A stretch of DNA of 64,000 nt from an uncultured Oleiphilaceae bacterium (GCA_913060665.1 CAJXUY010000020.1:1-64000); one strand, 5' to 3'. Counted from the first letter of the stretch, positions 51,936 through 61,238 are shown. The notes: generated by a model from the letters alone, not told the origin. Translations and numbers: made by a program.

Positions 51936-52778
51936 TTATAGGGTTAGGTTGTCTATCAGGCGGGTTTCGCCAAGATAAGCCGCTGCCAAAATCGTTATTG
52001 ATTGCGTTGTTTTATCTGCTAATTTTAGTGTTTCGCTATCGATAATATTAAAGTAATCAGGCTTAAAGTGGAGTTCGCGTAAGCGTGACTCTGCTTCATG
52101 GGTCAATTGAGTGAAATCTCGCTCGCCTTGTCTAATCTTCTTAGCCGTAAGGTTAATAATTTCGCTCAGTTTTGGTGCTATTGCCCGTTCTTCTGCTGTT
52201 AAATAGCCGTTACGGGAACTTTTTGCCAGGCCATTGCTATCTCTGGCAGTCGCTAGACCTATAATTTCAATGGGCATAAAAAGGTCTTTGACCATTTTTC
52301 GAATAACGGCGAGTTGTTGATAGTCTTTTTTTCCAAATACTGCCACATCAGGTTGAACCATATTAAATAGCATTGTCACAACAGTGGAAACGCCGGTAAA
52401 GTGACCGGGTCGACTTGTGCCGCAATGAAGCTCTGTTATATCAGGTACTATGACCTTGCTCTGATGGGTCATGCCTTCTGGGTATATCTCGTTTGCAGAA
52501 GGGGCAAATACAAGATGATTGCCTGCTTCAGCCAGTTTTTGCTGATCTTGTTCTAATGTTCTTGGGTAAGCGTCTAAATCTTCATTGGCACCAAACTGCA
52601 TAGGGTTTACAAAAATACTAGTGATGACAAAGTCACCATGAGTTAAGCCTTCCGTCACAAGCGCTATGTGGCCTTCATGGAGGTTCCCCATAGTGGGGAC
52701 AAAAACGATGCGTTGACCTGATTTTCGTTGCTGCGCGACTATGTTGCGCAGCTCTTTGATGGTGTGTACCGTATTCAT
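51936..52778 (-). CDS. panC: pantothenate synthetase
   Basis: This enzyme joins pantoate and beta-alanine to form pantothenate. The 280-residue sequence has the ATP-binding PTMGNLHEGH and the later GKKDYQQLAVIRKMV and SRNGYLTAEER blocks. It follows pgi; the Pseudomonas neighbour panD (aspartate decarboxylase) is absent here. Confidence 0.96.
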   Translation of the reverse strand: MNTVHTIKELRNIVAQQRKSGQRIVFVPTMGNLHEGHIALVTEGLTHGDFVITSIFVNPMQFGANEDLDAYPRTLEQDQQKLAEAGNHLVFAPSANEIYPEGMTHQSKVIVPDITELHCGTSRPGHFTGVSTVVTMLFNMVQPDVAVFGKKDYQQLAVIRKMVKDLFMPIEIIGLATARDSNGLAKSSRNGYLTAEERAIAPKLSEIINLTAKKIRQGERDFTQLTHEAESRLRELHFKPDYFNIIDSETLKLADKTTQSITILAAAYLGETRLIDNLTL

Positions 52779-52858
52779 AGTTCTGTTGGCGCCAAGTATT
52801 CTTTATTAAAGTAGGTTAAGTCATTTAGCATGATGTTAACGATTATATGAATGCTCAT

Positions 52859-53650
52859 TTAACTGAATGAATGCTCATCTGCTGGGAACTCACTATTTTT
52901 TACGGCGTCAACATAGGCTTTTATAGCGCCCTCAATCGAACCGCTTTCAGCCATAAAGTTCTTAACAAATTTAGGCCGTCGGCCAGGGGTTGCGCCCAGT
53001 AAATCATGAATAACTAATACTTGCCCGTCGGTTCCAGGTCCTGCACCAATACCTATTACAGGGGCTGAAATGCTCTGGGTTAGTTTGCTGGCAAGCTGAC
53101 TGGGTACACACTCCAAGAGAATTAGGTCTGCGCCAGCACGTTCTTGTGCAATGGCGTGTGCGATCATCTCTTCTGCTTGCGCCGCTTCACGGCCTTGAAC
53201 CTTATAACCGCCCAGTTTGTTTACCGATTGAGGGGTAAGTCCCAAATGGGCGCACACAGGAATTCCACGTTCGCTGAGCATGCTAATCGTTTCGCAGAGC
53301 CAGTCGCCACCTTCAATTTTGACCAGATGAGCGCCTGCCTGCATCAGCAAGGCGGCGTTTTTCAGTGCTTGCTCGGGCGTGGCATAGGACATAAACGGCA
53401 TGTCCGCCATAATCAATGCTCCTTGATTACCTCGTTTCACAGCTTCTGTATGGTAGATCATCTGTTCCATTGTGACTGGCAACGTACTGTCGTGCCCTTG
53501 CAAAACCATTCCTAGCGAGTCACCCACAAGGATAACTTCAACACCTGCCGAAGCAACAATATGAGAAAACGTTGAGTCGTAGCTGGTTAGGCAGGTGAAT
53601 TTCTCGCCTGCTTCTTTGCAGGCTCTCAATGATTGAATTGTGGTGGGCAT
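52859..53650 (-). CDS. panB: 3-methyl-2-oxobutanoate hydroxymethyltransferase
   Basis: This enzyme makes ketopantoate, the first step to pantothenate. The 263 residues contain the conserved [20 protein letters not shown] and [18 protein letters not shown] blocks. It lies 81 bases upstream of panC on the minus strand, so the two are likely co-transcribed. Confidence 0.96.
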   Translation of the reverse strand: MPTTIQSLRACKEAGEKFTCLTSYDSTFSHIVASAGVEVILVGDSLGMVLQGHDSTLPVTMEQMIYHTEAVKRGNQGALIMADMPFMSYATPEQALKNAALLMQAGAHLVKIEGGDWLCETISMLSERGIPVCAHLGLTPQSVNKLGGYKVQGREAAQAEEMIAHAIAQERAGADLILLECVPSQLASKLTQSISAPVIGIGAGPGTDGQVLVIHDLLGATPGRRPKFVKNFMAESGSIEGAIKAYVDAVKNSEFPADEHSFS

Positions 53651-53787
53651 TTTTAATCCTACTTGTCTTTATCGCCGTTAGGCGTCAATAAAGGGGTCAG
53701 TTGCTCAGACTGCATTAGGCTAAGGGTATCGGGTTCGCAGGCTGGATACAATATTGATAAAGCGGAAATTTTCGTGCATATAGATGG

Positions 53788-54288
53788 TTATGAGTGGCCG
53801 GAGTACAAATGAAGTTGATTGTCAGGGCAAGATTGTAATAGCGCTTGAAGATTGGTTCCGTTGGGTAGCGTTAGCGTTGGGTTAAGTTCAAGAAGAGGCT
53901 TTAGCACGAAATCTCTATTGCTGATCTCTTTGTGAGGCACGGTAAGGTTTGGGGTGTCGATTACTAAGCTATCGAAAAGCAATATGTCTAAATCTATTGA
54001 GCGCTCTCCCCAGTGTCGTTTTTTAATTCTACCTTGCTCGCTCTCGATCAATTGAAGCGCTTCGAGAAGTTTCTCTGGATAAAGGCGGGTGTTTAGTTGC
54101 GCCGCCGCATTAACAAAGTCTGGTTGGTCTTGAGGGCCAACGGGCCTACTGCTATAAAATGACGAGTGGCTGATCAGTTCGCAATCGGGTAGCTTTGCGA
54201 GTGTAGCTATTGCGGTTTCTAGCTGTTTGGCAGGGTTGTTAAGATTACTGCCTAAACCGATATAAACGCGGCTAATTGATTTCTTCAC
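53788..54288 (-). CDS. folK: 6-hydroxymethyldihydropterin pyrophosphokinase
   Basis: This is the canonical FolK of 166 residues. It has YIGLGSNLNNP, SSFYSSRPVGPQDQPDFVNAA, HWGERSIDLDILLF and VPHKEISNRDFVL. The start is GTG at 54288 with AGGG 10 bases upstream. It sits between panB and pcnB. It is the better conserved of the two FolK proteins in the window. Confidence 0.95.
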   Translation of the reverse strand: MKKSISRVYIGLGSNLNNPAKQLETAIATLAKLPDCELISHSSFYSSRPVGPQDQPDFVNAAAQLNTRLYPEKLLEALQLIESEQGRIKKRHWGERSIDLDILLFDSLVIDTPNLTVPHKEISNRDFVLKPLLELNPTLTLPNGTNLQALLQSCPDNQLHLYSGHS

Positions 54289-54327
54289 AACTAAACAACC
54301 CTAATACAATACATGCTTAACAGCGGT

Positions 54328-55713
54328 TTAATGGCTTGAGCTAGGGGTATTCCCATTATAGCGCTTTTTTCGGCGTCTAGGACGAGGTCCGTGCTCTTTT
54401 GCGCCGTTCGACATCTTGCGTTGAGCGTTTTCGTCCGAGGCTTGGTAATCTGTCCACCATTGACCAAGACCATCAAGATTCTCGCCGCTCTGTTCCCTTA
54501 GTAATAGGAAGTCATAAGCCGCTCGAAAACGAGGGTGGCTTATCATTTGTGCTGCTTTATTGCCGTTTCTTCTCGGAAGCCTGAGTTGCAGCTCCCATAT
54601 TTCTTTCATGTTAAGGCTGAAGCGCTTGGGAATAGAGGTTGATTTACATTGAATAGTTATTACCTTTTGGGCTGCTTGCTGTAGCGCAGGGAAAGGGGGT
54701 GTACCATTGCCTTTATTTTTTTCCCATTGATCTTCCAGTGCAGGCCATAAAAGTGAGGCATAAAGGAAAGCGGGTGTGACGGGCTTTCTCTGTTTGATAC
54801 GTTCATCTGTATTGACTAGGGCCTGCTCAACCAGTTTCAAATAGCGATCAGGGCCTTGTTTAAGGCTTCTTTCTGCACCAGGGAAGAGCTGACCAAATAA
54901 ATTATAGTGTTGCAGCATTCTAAAAGTTGTAAGCGCTTTGCCCGACAACATTAGCTTTAACACTTCATCAAATAGACGGGCGGCCGGGATGTTGCCCAAT
55001 AGAGAGGCTAGTTCAAAAATGGGCTTCTCGGTCTCTGAGGCAATGGTGAAATCGAGTTTTGCAGCAAATCGAACAGCTCGAAGCATCCGTACGGGGTCTT
55101 CCCGGTAGCGTGTTGCCGGATCGCCAATCAACCGAAGCTCTCGTTTTTCAATATCTTCAAGGCCGTTAGCATAGTCATATATAGTGAAGTCTTTGACACA
55201 GTAGTATAGCGCGTTAACCGTAAAGTCGCGCCTTAGAGCATCTTCTTCCATAGTGCCATAGACATTGTCTCTAAGCAGCATGCCATGTTCTGAGCTGGTG
55301 CTCTGATTGGCGCTGAGTGCAGGGGCTTCGTGATGCCCTCTAAATGTGGCTACTTCGATAACTTCACGGCCAAATAAAACATGTACCAACTTAAACCGGC
55401 GTCCGATTAAGCGTGAATTTTTAAAAAGGCCGTGTACTTCTTCTGGGTGTGCGTCGGTTGCAATATCAAAGTCTTTTGGGTGAAGTCCAAGTAAAAGGTC
55501 TCGGACGCCGCCACCGACTAAGTAAGCTTGATAGTTTGCGTTATTTAACCGATAAAGCACTTTTAGCGCTGGAGAGCTAATGTCTTTACGGGAAATAGGA
55601 TGATTGTCTCTTGGGATTATATTTAATATTGATTGAGGAGCTTCTTCATTGTTGAGTTGGTTTGCGCCATTTTTAACGCGATCCCACAGACGTTTTGCCT
55701 TTTTTAAAACCAC
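54328..55713 (-). CDS. pcnB: poly(A) polymerase I
   Basis: This enzyme adds poly(A) tails to RNA and speeds its decay. The nucleotidyltransferase core shows LVGGGVRDLLLGLHPKDFDIAT and RRDFTVNALYY, and a basic tail closes the protein (RPRRRKKRYNGN). I chose the GTG at 55713, which has an AGGA 9 bases upstream and starts MVLKK as in Pseudomonas; a TTG at 55761 is the longest frame. The length is about 461 residues. The gene lies downstream of the crcZ-like region. Confidence 0.92.
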   Translation of the reverse strand: MVLKKAKRLWDRVKNGANQLNNEEAPQSILNIIPRDNHPISRKDISSPALKVLYRLNNANYQAYLVGGGVRDLLLGLHPKDFDIATDAHPEEVHGLFKNSRLIGRRFKLVHVLFGREVIEVATFRGHHEAPALSANQSTSSEHGMLLRDNVYGTMEEDALRRDFTVNALYYCVKDFTIYDYANGLEDIEKRELRLIGDPATRYREDPVRMLRAVRFAAKLDFTIASETEKPIFELASLLGNIPAARLFDEVLKLMLSGKALTTFRMLQHYNLFGQLFPGAERSLKQGPDRYLKLVEQALVNTDERIKQRKPVTPAFLYASLLWPALEDQWEKNKGNGTPPFPALQQAAQKVITIQCKSTSIPKRFSLNMKEIWELQLRLPRRNGNKAAQMISHPRFRAAYDFLLLREQSGENLDGLGQWWTDYQASDENAQRKMSNGAKEHGPRPRRRKKRYNGNTPSSSH

Positions 55714-55867
55714 TTGAGACGTTCCTGAATCTTGTTCGGTTGATGGGCTGCTGAAAGTCAAAGCTGACTTATTAGTGCCGTTACGTAAATAAGGAGTGGT
55801 GATTTTACCTGTTTGAATTCAATAAGGCGAATGGGGGTGTTTTCGGGAGGGTAACTATAAATGAGCT
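55714..55867 (-). promoter_or_regulatory. pcnB leader region
   Basis: This short stretch lies between the crcZ-like closing hairpin and the pcnB start. A TGA at 55816-55818 blocks any long N-terminal extension of pcnB. I see no clear promoter, so pcnB may be reached partly by readthrough. Confidence 0.35.
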
Positions 55868-55896
55868 AGCAGGGAAAGCTTGCGCTTTCCCATGCT
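55868..55896 (-). terminator. GNRA-capped hairpin closing the crcZ-like RNA
   Basis: GGGAAAGC and GCTTTCCC form a perfect 8-bp stem with a GCAA loop, extended by AGCA / TGCT with one bulge. The T-run after it is weak (TCATTTATAG), so this may be a processing or partial termination site. Confidence 0.6.
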
Positions 55897-56240
55897 GAGA
55901 AGAGTAGACATACATACATTTATTTTTATTATTGCGTCCTTTTTTCATAGATTTTCGCTATTCATTAAAAAATAATGAGTAACTGTGCAAACGGAACGCT
56001 TTGAAGACGTAGAGCGGTAGTCGTAAAGAAAGGGCTTAATTATAAGGTTTTTGCTGCTGTTGCAGTTCTGTTAACCGAATAAAACCACTCAATTCACTCT
56101 ATGGCCGCTAAAAAACTAAGCATCCAAAACAATCAGTTCGCTACCCAGCTTCAATTTTTATTTTTATTTGGTTGCTAGGCTATCCGCTTTGTTATTTTTA
56201 TTTGTGCAGTCTTATCTTGTTTTTTATTTTTGTTTTACAG
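55868..56240 (-). ncRNA. crcZ: CrcZ-like regulatory RNA candidate
   Basis: The region between cbrB and pcnB, about 370 bases, is where Pseudomonas encodes CrcZ (407 nt in P. aeruginosa, from memory), which titrates Hfq/Crc. It begins 12 bases after a sigma-54 promoter and contains five A-rich ARN-triplet motifs: 56215-56236, 56188-56205, 56152-56173, 56046-56062 and 55917-55935. Three of them share AATAAAAATAA. There is no supportable ORF. The start and end are estimates. It fits the CbrB-activated sponge RNA model, but the sequence is not a recognisable copy of Pseudomonas CrcZ. Confidence 0.72.
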
Positions 56241-56249
56241 TGTAGGTAA

Positions 56250-56266
56250 TAGCACGATGAGTGCCA
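56250..56266 (-). promoter_or_regulatory. sigma-54 promoter for crcZ-like RNA
   Basis: TGGCACTCATCGTGCT matches the RpoN consensus TGGCACG-N4-TTGCW at nearly all positions. GG at 56265-56264 and GC at 56253-56252 have the required ten-base spacing. The predicted start is near 56240. CbrB, encoded just upstream, is a sigma-54 activator with the GAFTGA motif. Confidence 0.85.
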
Positions 56267-56340
56267 GAATTATAAATATCTTTTAAAACAGATGGTTAGG
56301 TTTGTGGTTGGCCAGAGGTGGGGAATGAAATGTGAGTGTT

Positions 56341-56400
56341 TGTTACTGAAAAGGTGGATTGGTGATGATGGGTTGTTCCGCTAGGTAACACTCGGTAACA
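56341..56400 (-). promoter_or_regulatory. candidate CbrB upstream sites
   Basis: The minus strand has TGTTACCGAG and TGTTACCTAG (56400-56391 and 56390-56381), direct repeats one helical turn apart. GTAACA at 56346-56341 is the reverse complement of the TGTTAC core. They lie about 100-160 bases before the predicted start, a normal place for a sigma-54 activator. TGTTAC resembles the CbrB half-site as I recall it, but the spacing differs. Confidence 0.55.
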
Positions 56401-56437
56401 ACTGGGTAGCATATTGTATTTTTGTGAGAGTGTGCTC

Positions 56438-56499
56438 AAAAATAAAGGAGCCATACCGCGCTCAATTACCCCAAAGCGACTACTGAGTCGCTGGCTCCT
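56438..56499 (-). terminator. terminator after cbrB
   Basis: AGGAGCCA pairs with TGGCTCCT around an inner AGCGACT / AGTCGCT hairpin, and TTTATTTTT follows. It would end the cbrAB transcript before the crcZ-like unit. Confidence 0.75.
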
Positions 56500-56603
56500 A
56501 ATAATTGGCCTGTTAACAATATATAGACCGTTAATAACCAAAGCGCAAGAATCCCTTTTTGCAGAATACAAATGATTAACGGAGGTGGGCCAATATGATG
56601 CTA

Positions 56604-58001
56604 TTAGCAACCTTTCTTTCGGGGAATACCTAGCCGTTGACGCCGTTCCCAGAGACTTTTTCTGCTGATGCCCAGCTTTTGTGCAAGCTCTGTTTCACTC
56701 ATTTGTTCCTGATGCTCAAGCACAAAGTGTTGAAAATAATCTTCAAGGGATAGGTCTTTTGGTTTGTCGCGAACGGGCTTGGATTTGGTTGCGCTTGGCG
56801 TGAATAACCCTTTGGGGATATTGAACTCGTCAAGGTCGGTTTCAATGTCGAGCAGATCTGCAGTAATCATGCTGTCATCACAGAGAATAATGGCGCGCTC
56901 GATGGCATTTTCCATCTCTCGCACGTTGCCCGGCCAATCATGTTCCTGAATGGCTTTCATTGCGTCCGGAGAGAGTGTCATTCCGGTTTTGCCTAATTTC
57001 TCAGATACGTTCTGCAGAAGCAGTTTTGCGAGCCCGAGAATATCACCTTCTCTATCTCTTAAGGGCGGCAACTTGAGTTGCATGACATTCAAACGATAAT
57101 AGAGATCTTCACGGAATTCGCCGGTTTTTGCCAAGGCTCTTAAATTTCGGTGAGTTGCCGCAATTAAGCGAACATTGACCTTAAGTGAATGGGTGGAGCC
57201 TACTCTTCGAATTTCCCCTTCCTGTAGTACGCGAAGTAATCGGGCTTGTGCTTCAAGTGGAAGCTCTCCGATCTCGTCAAGAAACAAGGTTCCGCCGTCT
57301 GCAGCTTCAATTAACCCATTACGCGCACTGACCGCACCGGTAAAGGCGCCTTTTTCATGGCCGAACAGCTCTGATTCGATTAGGGTTTCAGGAATGGCTG
57401 CGCAGTTAACGCAAATAAGGGGTTTGCTGTCTCGTTTACTAAACGTATGTAACGCTCTTGCGGCTAGCTCTTTACCAGTGCCGGATTCACCCTGAATCAA
57501 TACGGTTGTGTCAGTAGGGGATACTTTAGCAATGAGATTAAAAACCTTTTCCATTGGCTGGCATTGACCGTAGATAAGATCGCTGATTTGCGAAATATCC
57601 GTGAGCTCAGATTCGTCTGGTGTTGAATGCGTGCTGGTAGCCTCGTTGAGTGTTTGCTTTTCTAAAATTTGTTCGACGGCAATTAGCATTTCATCATGGT
57701 CAAACGGTTTGGCAATATAGTCGATAGCCCCCATCTTCATCGAGTCAACTGCAGACCGTAAGCTTGCATAGCTAGTCATGATTAGAACGGGCCTGTTGGC
57801 GGCCAGGTCTATGAGGTCGGTTCCTGGTCGGCCAGGAAGGCGAAGGTCTGATATTATGAGGTCGAACTCATCGAACTGATAATTGTTGATGGCATCTTGT
57901 ACCGATTCAGCTTGCTCTACCCCGTAACCATTGTGAACGAGTAACTTGTGGAGCGCGGTACGAATAATCTCTTCATCTTCAACTACGAGAATGTGTTTCA
58001 T
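56604..58001 (-). CDS. cbrB: CbrB, sigma-54-dependent response regulator
   Basis: This NtrC-family activator pairs with CbrA and controls carbon/nitrogen use. The 465 residues comprise a receiver domain with phosphorylatable Asp52 (ISDLRLPG), an AAA+ domain with Walker A GESGTGKE and the sigma-54 contact GAFTGA, and a C-terminal Fis-type HTH (ETELAQKLGISRKSLWERR). The start is ATG three bases after the cbrA stop. The downstream promoter is a likely target. Confidence 0.94.
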   Translation of the reverse strand: MKHILVVEDEEIIRTALHKLLVHNGYGVEQAESVQDAINNYQFDEFDLIISDLRLPGRPGTDLIDLAANRPVLIMTSYASLRSAVDSMKMGAIDYIAKPFDHDEMLIAVEQILEKQTLNEATSTHSTPDESELTDISQISDLIYGQCQPMEKVFNLIAKVSPTDTTVLIQGESGTGKELAARALHTFSKRDSKPLICVNCAAIPETLIESELFGHEKGAFTGAVSARNGLIEAADGGTLFLDEIGELPLEAQARLLRVLQEGEIRRVGSTHSLKVNVRLIAATHRNLRALAKTGEFREDLYYRLNVMQLKLPPLRDREGDILGLAKLLLQNVSEKLGKTGMTLSPDAMKAIQEHDWPGNVREMENAIERAIILCDDSMITADLLDIETDLDEFNIPKGLFTPSATKSKPVRDKPKDLSLEDYFQHFVLEHQEQMSETELAQKLGISRKSLWERRQRLGIPRKKGC

Positions 58002-58004
58002 ACG

Positions 58005-60965
58005 TTATAAAGCCGATTTGTCAGTTTCATCGTGAGTGGATTGATGAGCGGGCAGGCTTAATTTTACCGTAGTGCCTTTACCTGTTAGCTCATCTGCGGG
58101 GCTGATCACTTGGATCTGTCCATAATGTTCTTCTATGATGCTATAGACTAGCGATAGGCCTAAGCCAGTACCCTTGTTTGGATCTTTAGTGGTGTAGAAA
58201 GGCTCAAATATATGATCCAGTTGATCTTTGGGTATGCCGTTACCCTGATCGGAAACGTTAATGATAACGGAGTAACCGTCTATCTTTCCAGTGACCTTGA
58301 TCACGCTTCCTGCGGGTGATGCATCTCGCGCATTTGAAAGCAGGTTGATAAATACCTGTACTAAGCGTTGTTCGTCACCAATGACGGTTAGATTTGCTTC
58401 ACAGTCGTTTTGGTACCCTACACTGCTGGAAAGGTCGCTAAGCGAAAGTAGGTTGGTCGCTTCCTGAATGCAGCGATGAATGTTAGCAGGTTCATGAGCG
58501 TTAGTTTGAGAATGGTTCCCGGAACGTGAAAAATTCATCAGCGACTGCAGAATATTTGAGATGCGTTTGGTTTGGTCAATGATCTGCTGTGCCGTGGTTA
58601 GCATCTCTTTGTCTTCGGTTTCTAACTTCATATTCTGGGCAAGGCAGGCAATACCCGTTACCGGGTTTCCTATTTCGTGTGCGACTCCGGCAGCAAATCG
58701 ACCGACAGAGGCAAGCCTGCTGCTGTGTACTAGCTTCTCTTCTAATAGCTGGTTTTCGGTTTGATCTTCTAGCAGAATAACCAAGCCACCTTCACTGTTT
58801 TGAGGACCTGCTATCAATGATTTATGGAGGTTAAACCAGTGAGGCTGCCCTTGTAAATCAACTCGCTTTTTATGGTGATGAGCGAGATCACCTTGAGCGA
58901 AATCATTGAGAAGCCCTGCCCAAGGTGAAGGAATGGCGCTGAGATTAGAACCTATAACCTGATCAGATGAGATTTCTGTCAGTGATGTCATTGCTTGGTT
59001 CCACATTAGTATCTCAAGGTCGTGCCCAAGCGAGCATGCAGCAATCGGAAGACTTTGCAGTGTTTGTCGGTGGTAGCGTCTTAGGCTGTCGAGTTCTGCC
59101 GCCAGCCCGGTTAGTCTGGATTGATAGTCTTCTAGCGAACGTTCTACAAAATGAATATCTTGGCCTGCGCCGCTAGGTGTCATTTGTTTATAGCTGAGGT
59201 TACGCTTAACGATATCCTGTGCGATTGCAGGCCCCATTAAGCCTGATAAGTTAGCTTCAATTTGGTCTCGTAGACGTCGCAGTGCATAAGGGCGATACTC
59301 AGTAGCCGGTAACTTGAGCTCGTTTAATGCGCGTTCAACCTCTCTATTCGCAACGTGCGCGCCCAGGGGTTTACTGAGGCACTCTTTAAATTCGCCTGAC
59401 GAACTCGCCACTAATTCTCTTCGCTGGGGTCGTGAAAGTGTATCTACTGAACAGGCCTGTGCCGCGGCCTCTTCGGTAAGAGAGGTTTCGGTGAGAATTG
59501 ATACAAAGGTAAAAACAACGACGTTTGCAGCGAGCGCAAAGAACGTATAGATATGCCACTGGTCTCGCTGCAGGCGGTAATCGATGAGTACGCCGAACAG
59601 GTCTATTGCATCATAGCCGAATAGTAAAGGGCTCAACATGGTGAGCCCCCAGATAATGATGCCGGTAATCATGCCGCTAATAACACCATTTCTATTGCCT
59701 ATTGGCCAATAGAGTACCGCGAGCACTCCGGGTAGGAGTTGCAGCATTGCAGAGAACGCAAGAATGCCTAACAAGGAAAGCGAAACAGAGTCGCTGGTGA
59801 TGAGGTAAAACAGGTAAGAGAGAAAAATTATTAAGGCAATTAACCCCCGTTTTACCCATTTCAACCAGCTATAAATATTGTCGACTCCTTTAGGTGGATA
59901 AACAGGCAGTACAAAATGATTTAGAACCATCCCGGCCAAGGCTAGGGTAGTGACGATAATCATACCGCTTGCAGCAGAGAGCCCCCCGATAAAGGCTATA
60001 ATGCTGAGGGTTGGTGTTTGTGCTGTTAGCGTTATTCCAAGCGTATAATACTCTGGCACGGTGGGGGCGTTAAGATTAATACCGGCCCATAAAATGGGTG
60101 GGATCGGCAGGCTAATCAACAAAAGGTAGAGCGGAAGCCCCCAAGAAGCCTTGAACAAGTTTTGAGGGTTTTGGTTTTCGGTGAATGTCATATGAAACAT
60201 ATAAGGCATCACGATGGCCGAGGCAAAGAATATTAGCAGAAGGGCTCGCCAAGGTGCGTCTTCGATGGTTTGCTCAAACGCAGTCACACGAGGGCCTTGG
60301 GTTAGTAGCCATTCGTTTAGTGCACCAAACCCGCCAAACACTTCACTCACAGAGTAATAACCTACGGCCATTAGAGCCAACAACTTGATGATTGACTCAA
60401 AGGCGATCGAGACCACTAAACCGTCATTGTTCTCACCGGAAGCGGTGCCTCTTGTGCCAAATAAAAAGGCAAAGGCGATCATCACCAAGCAGAATACAAA
60501 GCCTAAAATGTTGGGTGGTGCGCCGGGAGCGAGAACCTGTATTGAGTTGGCGACAGCTTGTATTTGTAAGCTTAGCAGTGCGAGGGTCCCCATCAAGGTG
60601 AATAGCGTGACCAGTGTACCTGCTGTTTGGCTACGATATCTGAAGGCAAATAAGTCGGCTAATGATGAGAGTTGATACGCTCGGGTAATGCGCAGAATAG
60701 GGACCATTAACACTGGAGCCAATAGAAACGCGCCACAAACCCCAAAATAGTAGGCTAGAAAACCATACCCAAACTCATAGGCTAACGCGACGGAGCCATA
60801 AAATGCCCAGGCGCTGGCGTATACACCAAGAGACAGAACGTATGTTACGGGGTGCCTGACTATCCGTTTGGGCACAAAGCCTTTATCGGTTGCCCATGCA
60901 ATACCAAATAGCATCAAAAGGTATGTGATACCGATTAGAAAGAGCTGAATCAGGTTAAAACTCAT
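58005..60965 (-). CDS. cbrA: CbrA, symporter-linked sensor histidine kinase
   Basis: This is a large membrane sensor of 986 residues. The N-terminal half is a sodium/solute symporter-like domain of about 13 membrane helices. It is followed by a PAS-like region and a kinase core with the H-box (GVAHEIGNPVTGI) and ATP-binding GNGIPKDQL and GTGLGLSLVY blocks. Pseudomonas CbrA has about 983 residues, from memory. The ATG at 60965 lies within the end of a small upstream ORF by 11 bases, so translation is probably coupled. cbrB follows directly. Confidence 0.94.
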   Translation of the reverse strand: MSFNLIQLFLIGITYLLMLFGIAWATDKGFVPKRIVRHPVTYVLSLGVYASAWAFYGSVALAYEFGYGFLAYYFGVCGAFLLAPVLMVPILRITRAYQLSSLADLFAFRYRSQTAGTLVTLFTLMGTLALLSLQIQAVANSIQVLAPGAPPNILGFVFCLVMIAFAFLFGTRGTASGENNDGLVVSIAFESIIKLLALMAVGYYSVSEVFGGFGALNEWLLTQGPRVTAFEQTIEDAPWRALLLIFFASAIVMPYMFHMTFTENQNPQNLFKASWGLPLYLLLISLPIPPILWAGINLNAPTVPEYYTLGITLTAQTPTLSIIAFIGGLSAASGMIIVTTLALAGMVLNHFVLPVYPPKGVDNIYSWLKWVKRGLIALIIFLSYLFYLITSDSVSLSLLGILAFSAMLQLLPGVLAVLYWPIGNRNGVISGMITGIIIWGLTMLSPLLFGYDAIDLFGVLIDYRLQRDQWHIYTFFALAANVVVFTFVSILTETSLTEEAAAQACSVDTLSRPQRRELVASSSGEFKECLSKPLGAHVANREVERALNELKLPATEYRPYALRRLRDQIEANLSGLMGPAIAQDIVKRNLSYKQMTPSGAGQDIHFVERSLEDYQSRLTGLAAELDSLRRYHRQTLQSLPIAACSLGHDLEILMWNQAMTSLTEISSDQVIGSNLSAIPSPWAGLLNDFAQGDLAHHHKKRVDLQGQPHWFNLHKSLIAGPQNSEGGLVILLEDQTENQLLEEKLVHSSRLASVGRFAAGVAHEIGNPVTGIACLAQNMKLETEDKEMLTTAQQIIDQTKRISNILQSLMNFSRSGNHSQTNAHEPANIHRCIQEATNLLSLSDLSSSVGYQNDCEANLTVIGDEQRLVQVFINLLSNARDASPAGSVIKVTGKIDGYSVIINVSDQGNGIPKDQLDHIFEPFYTTKDPNKGTGLGLSLVYSIIEEHYGQIQVISPADELTGKGTTVKLSLPAHQSTHDETDKSAL

Positions 60966-61131
60966 TTGGGCCCCGCCTGGACTCAAGCCAAATAGAGATA
61001 CCAATTAATGCAAGCCAGATAATATAGGGGCGATACCAGGTGCTGCCGGGTTCTGCCCACCATTCAGTAACGACGGGCGAGAACATATAGAGTGTGAGAA
61101 CGAGCAGAAAAACAAGTCGGTAAATATACAT
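60955..61131 (-). CDS. cbrX: small membrane protein overlapping cbrA (CbrX-like)
   Basis: This is a 58-residue ORF on the minus strand that is easily missed. It encodes MYIYRLVFLLVLTLYMFSPV, then an EWWAEPGSTWYRPY loop, a second membrane helix (IIWLALIGISIWL) and a charged tail. Its stop lies 11 bases inside cbrA. A small CbrX ORF overlapping cbrA is known in Pseudomonas. There is no clear ribosome site before the ATG at 61129-61131. It could help translate cbrA or be a small partner of the symporter domain. Confidence 0.68.
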   Translation of the reverse strand: MYIYRLVFLLVLTLYMFSPVVTEWWAEPGSTWYRPYIIWLALIGISIWLESRRGPNEF

Positions 61132-61238
61132 TTTTTATTAGTGATTCCGAATAAGGTCTGCAAGCGGTTGATGTTGAGTCTTTAAGCGTTGCTTTATCGC
61201 TAAGTAATCGTATTACACCACAACTAAGGCGCACTATG

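Noticed and set aside
56296-56610. 104-codon open frame on the minus strand after cbrB
   Set aside because: It overlaps the cbrB terminator and the TGTTAC sites, has no ribosome site and resembles no protein I know. Regulatory sequence explains the region better.
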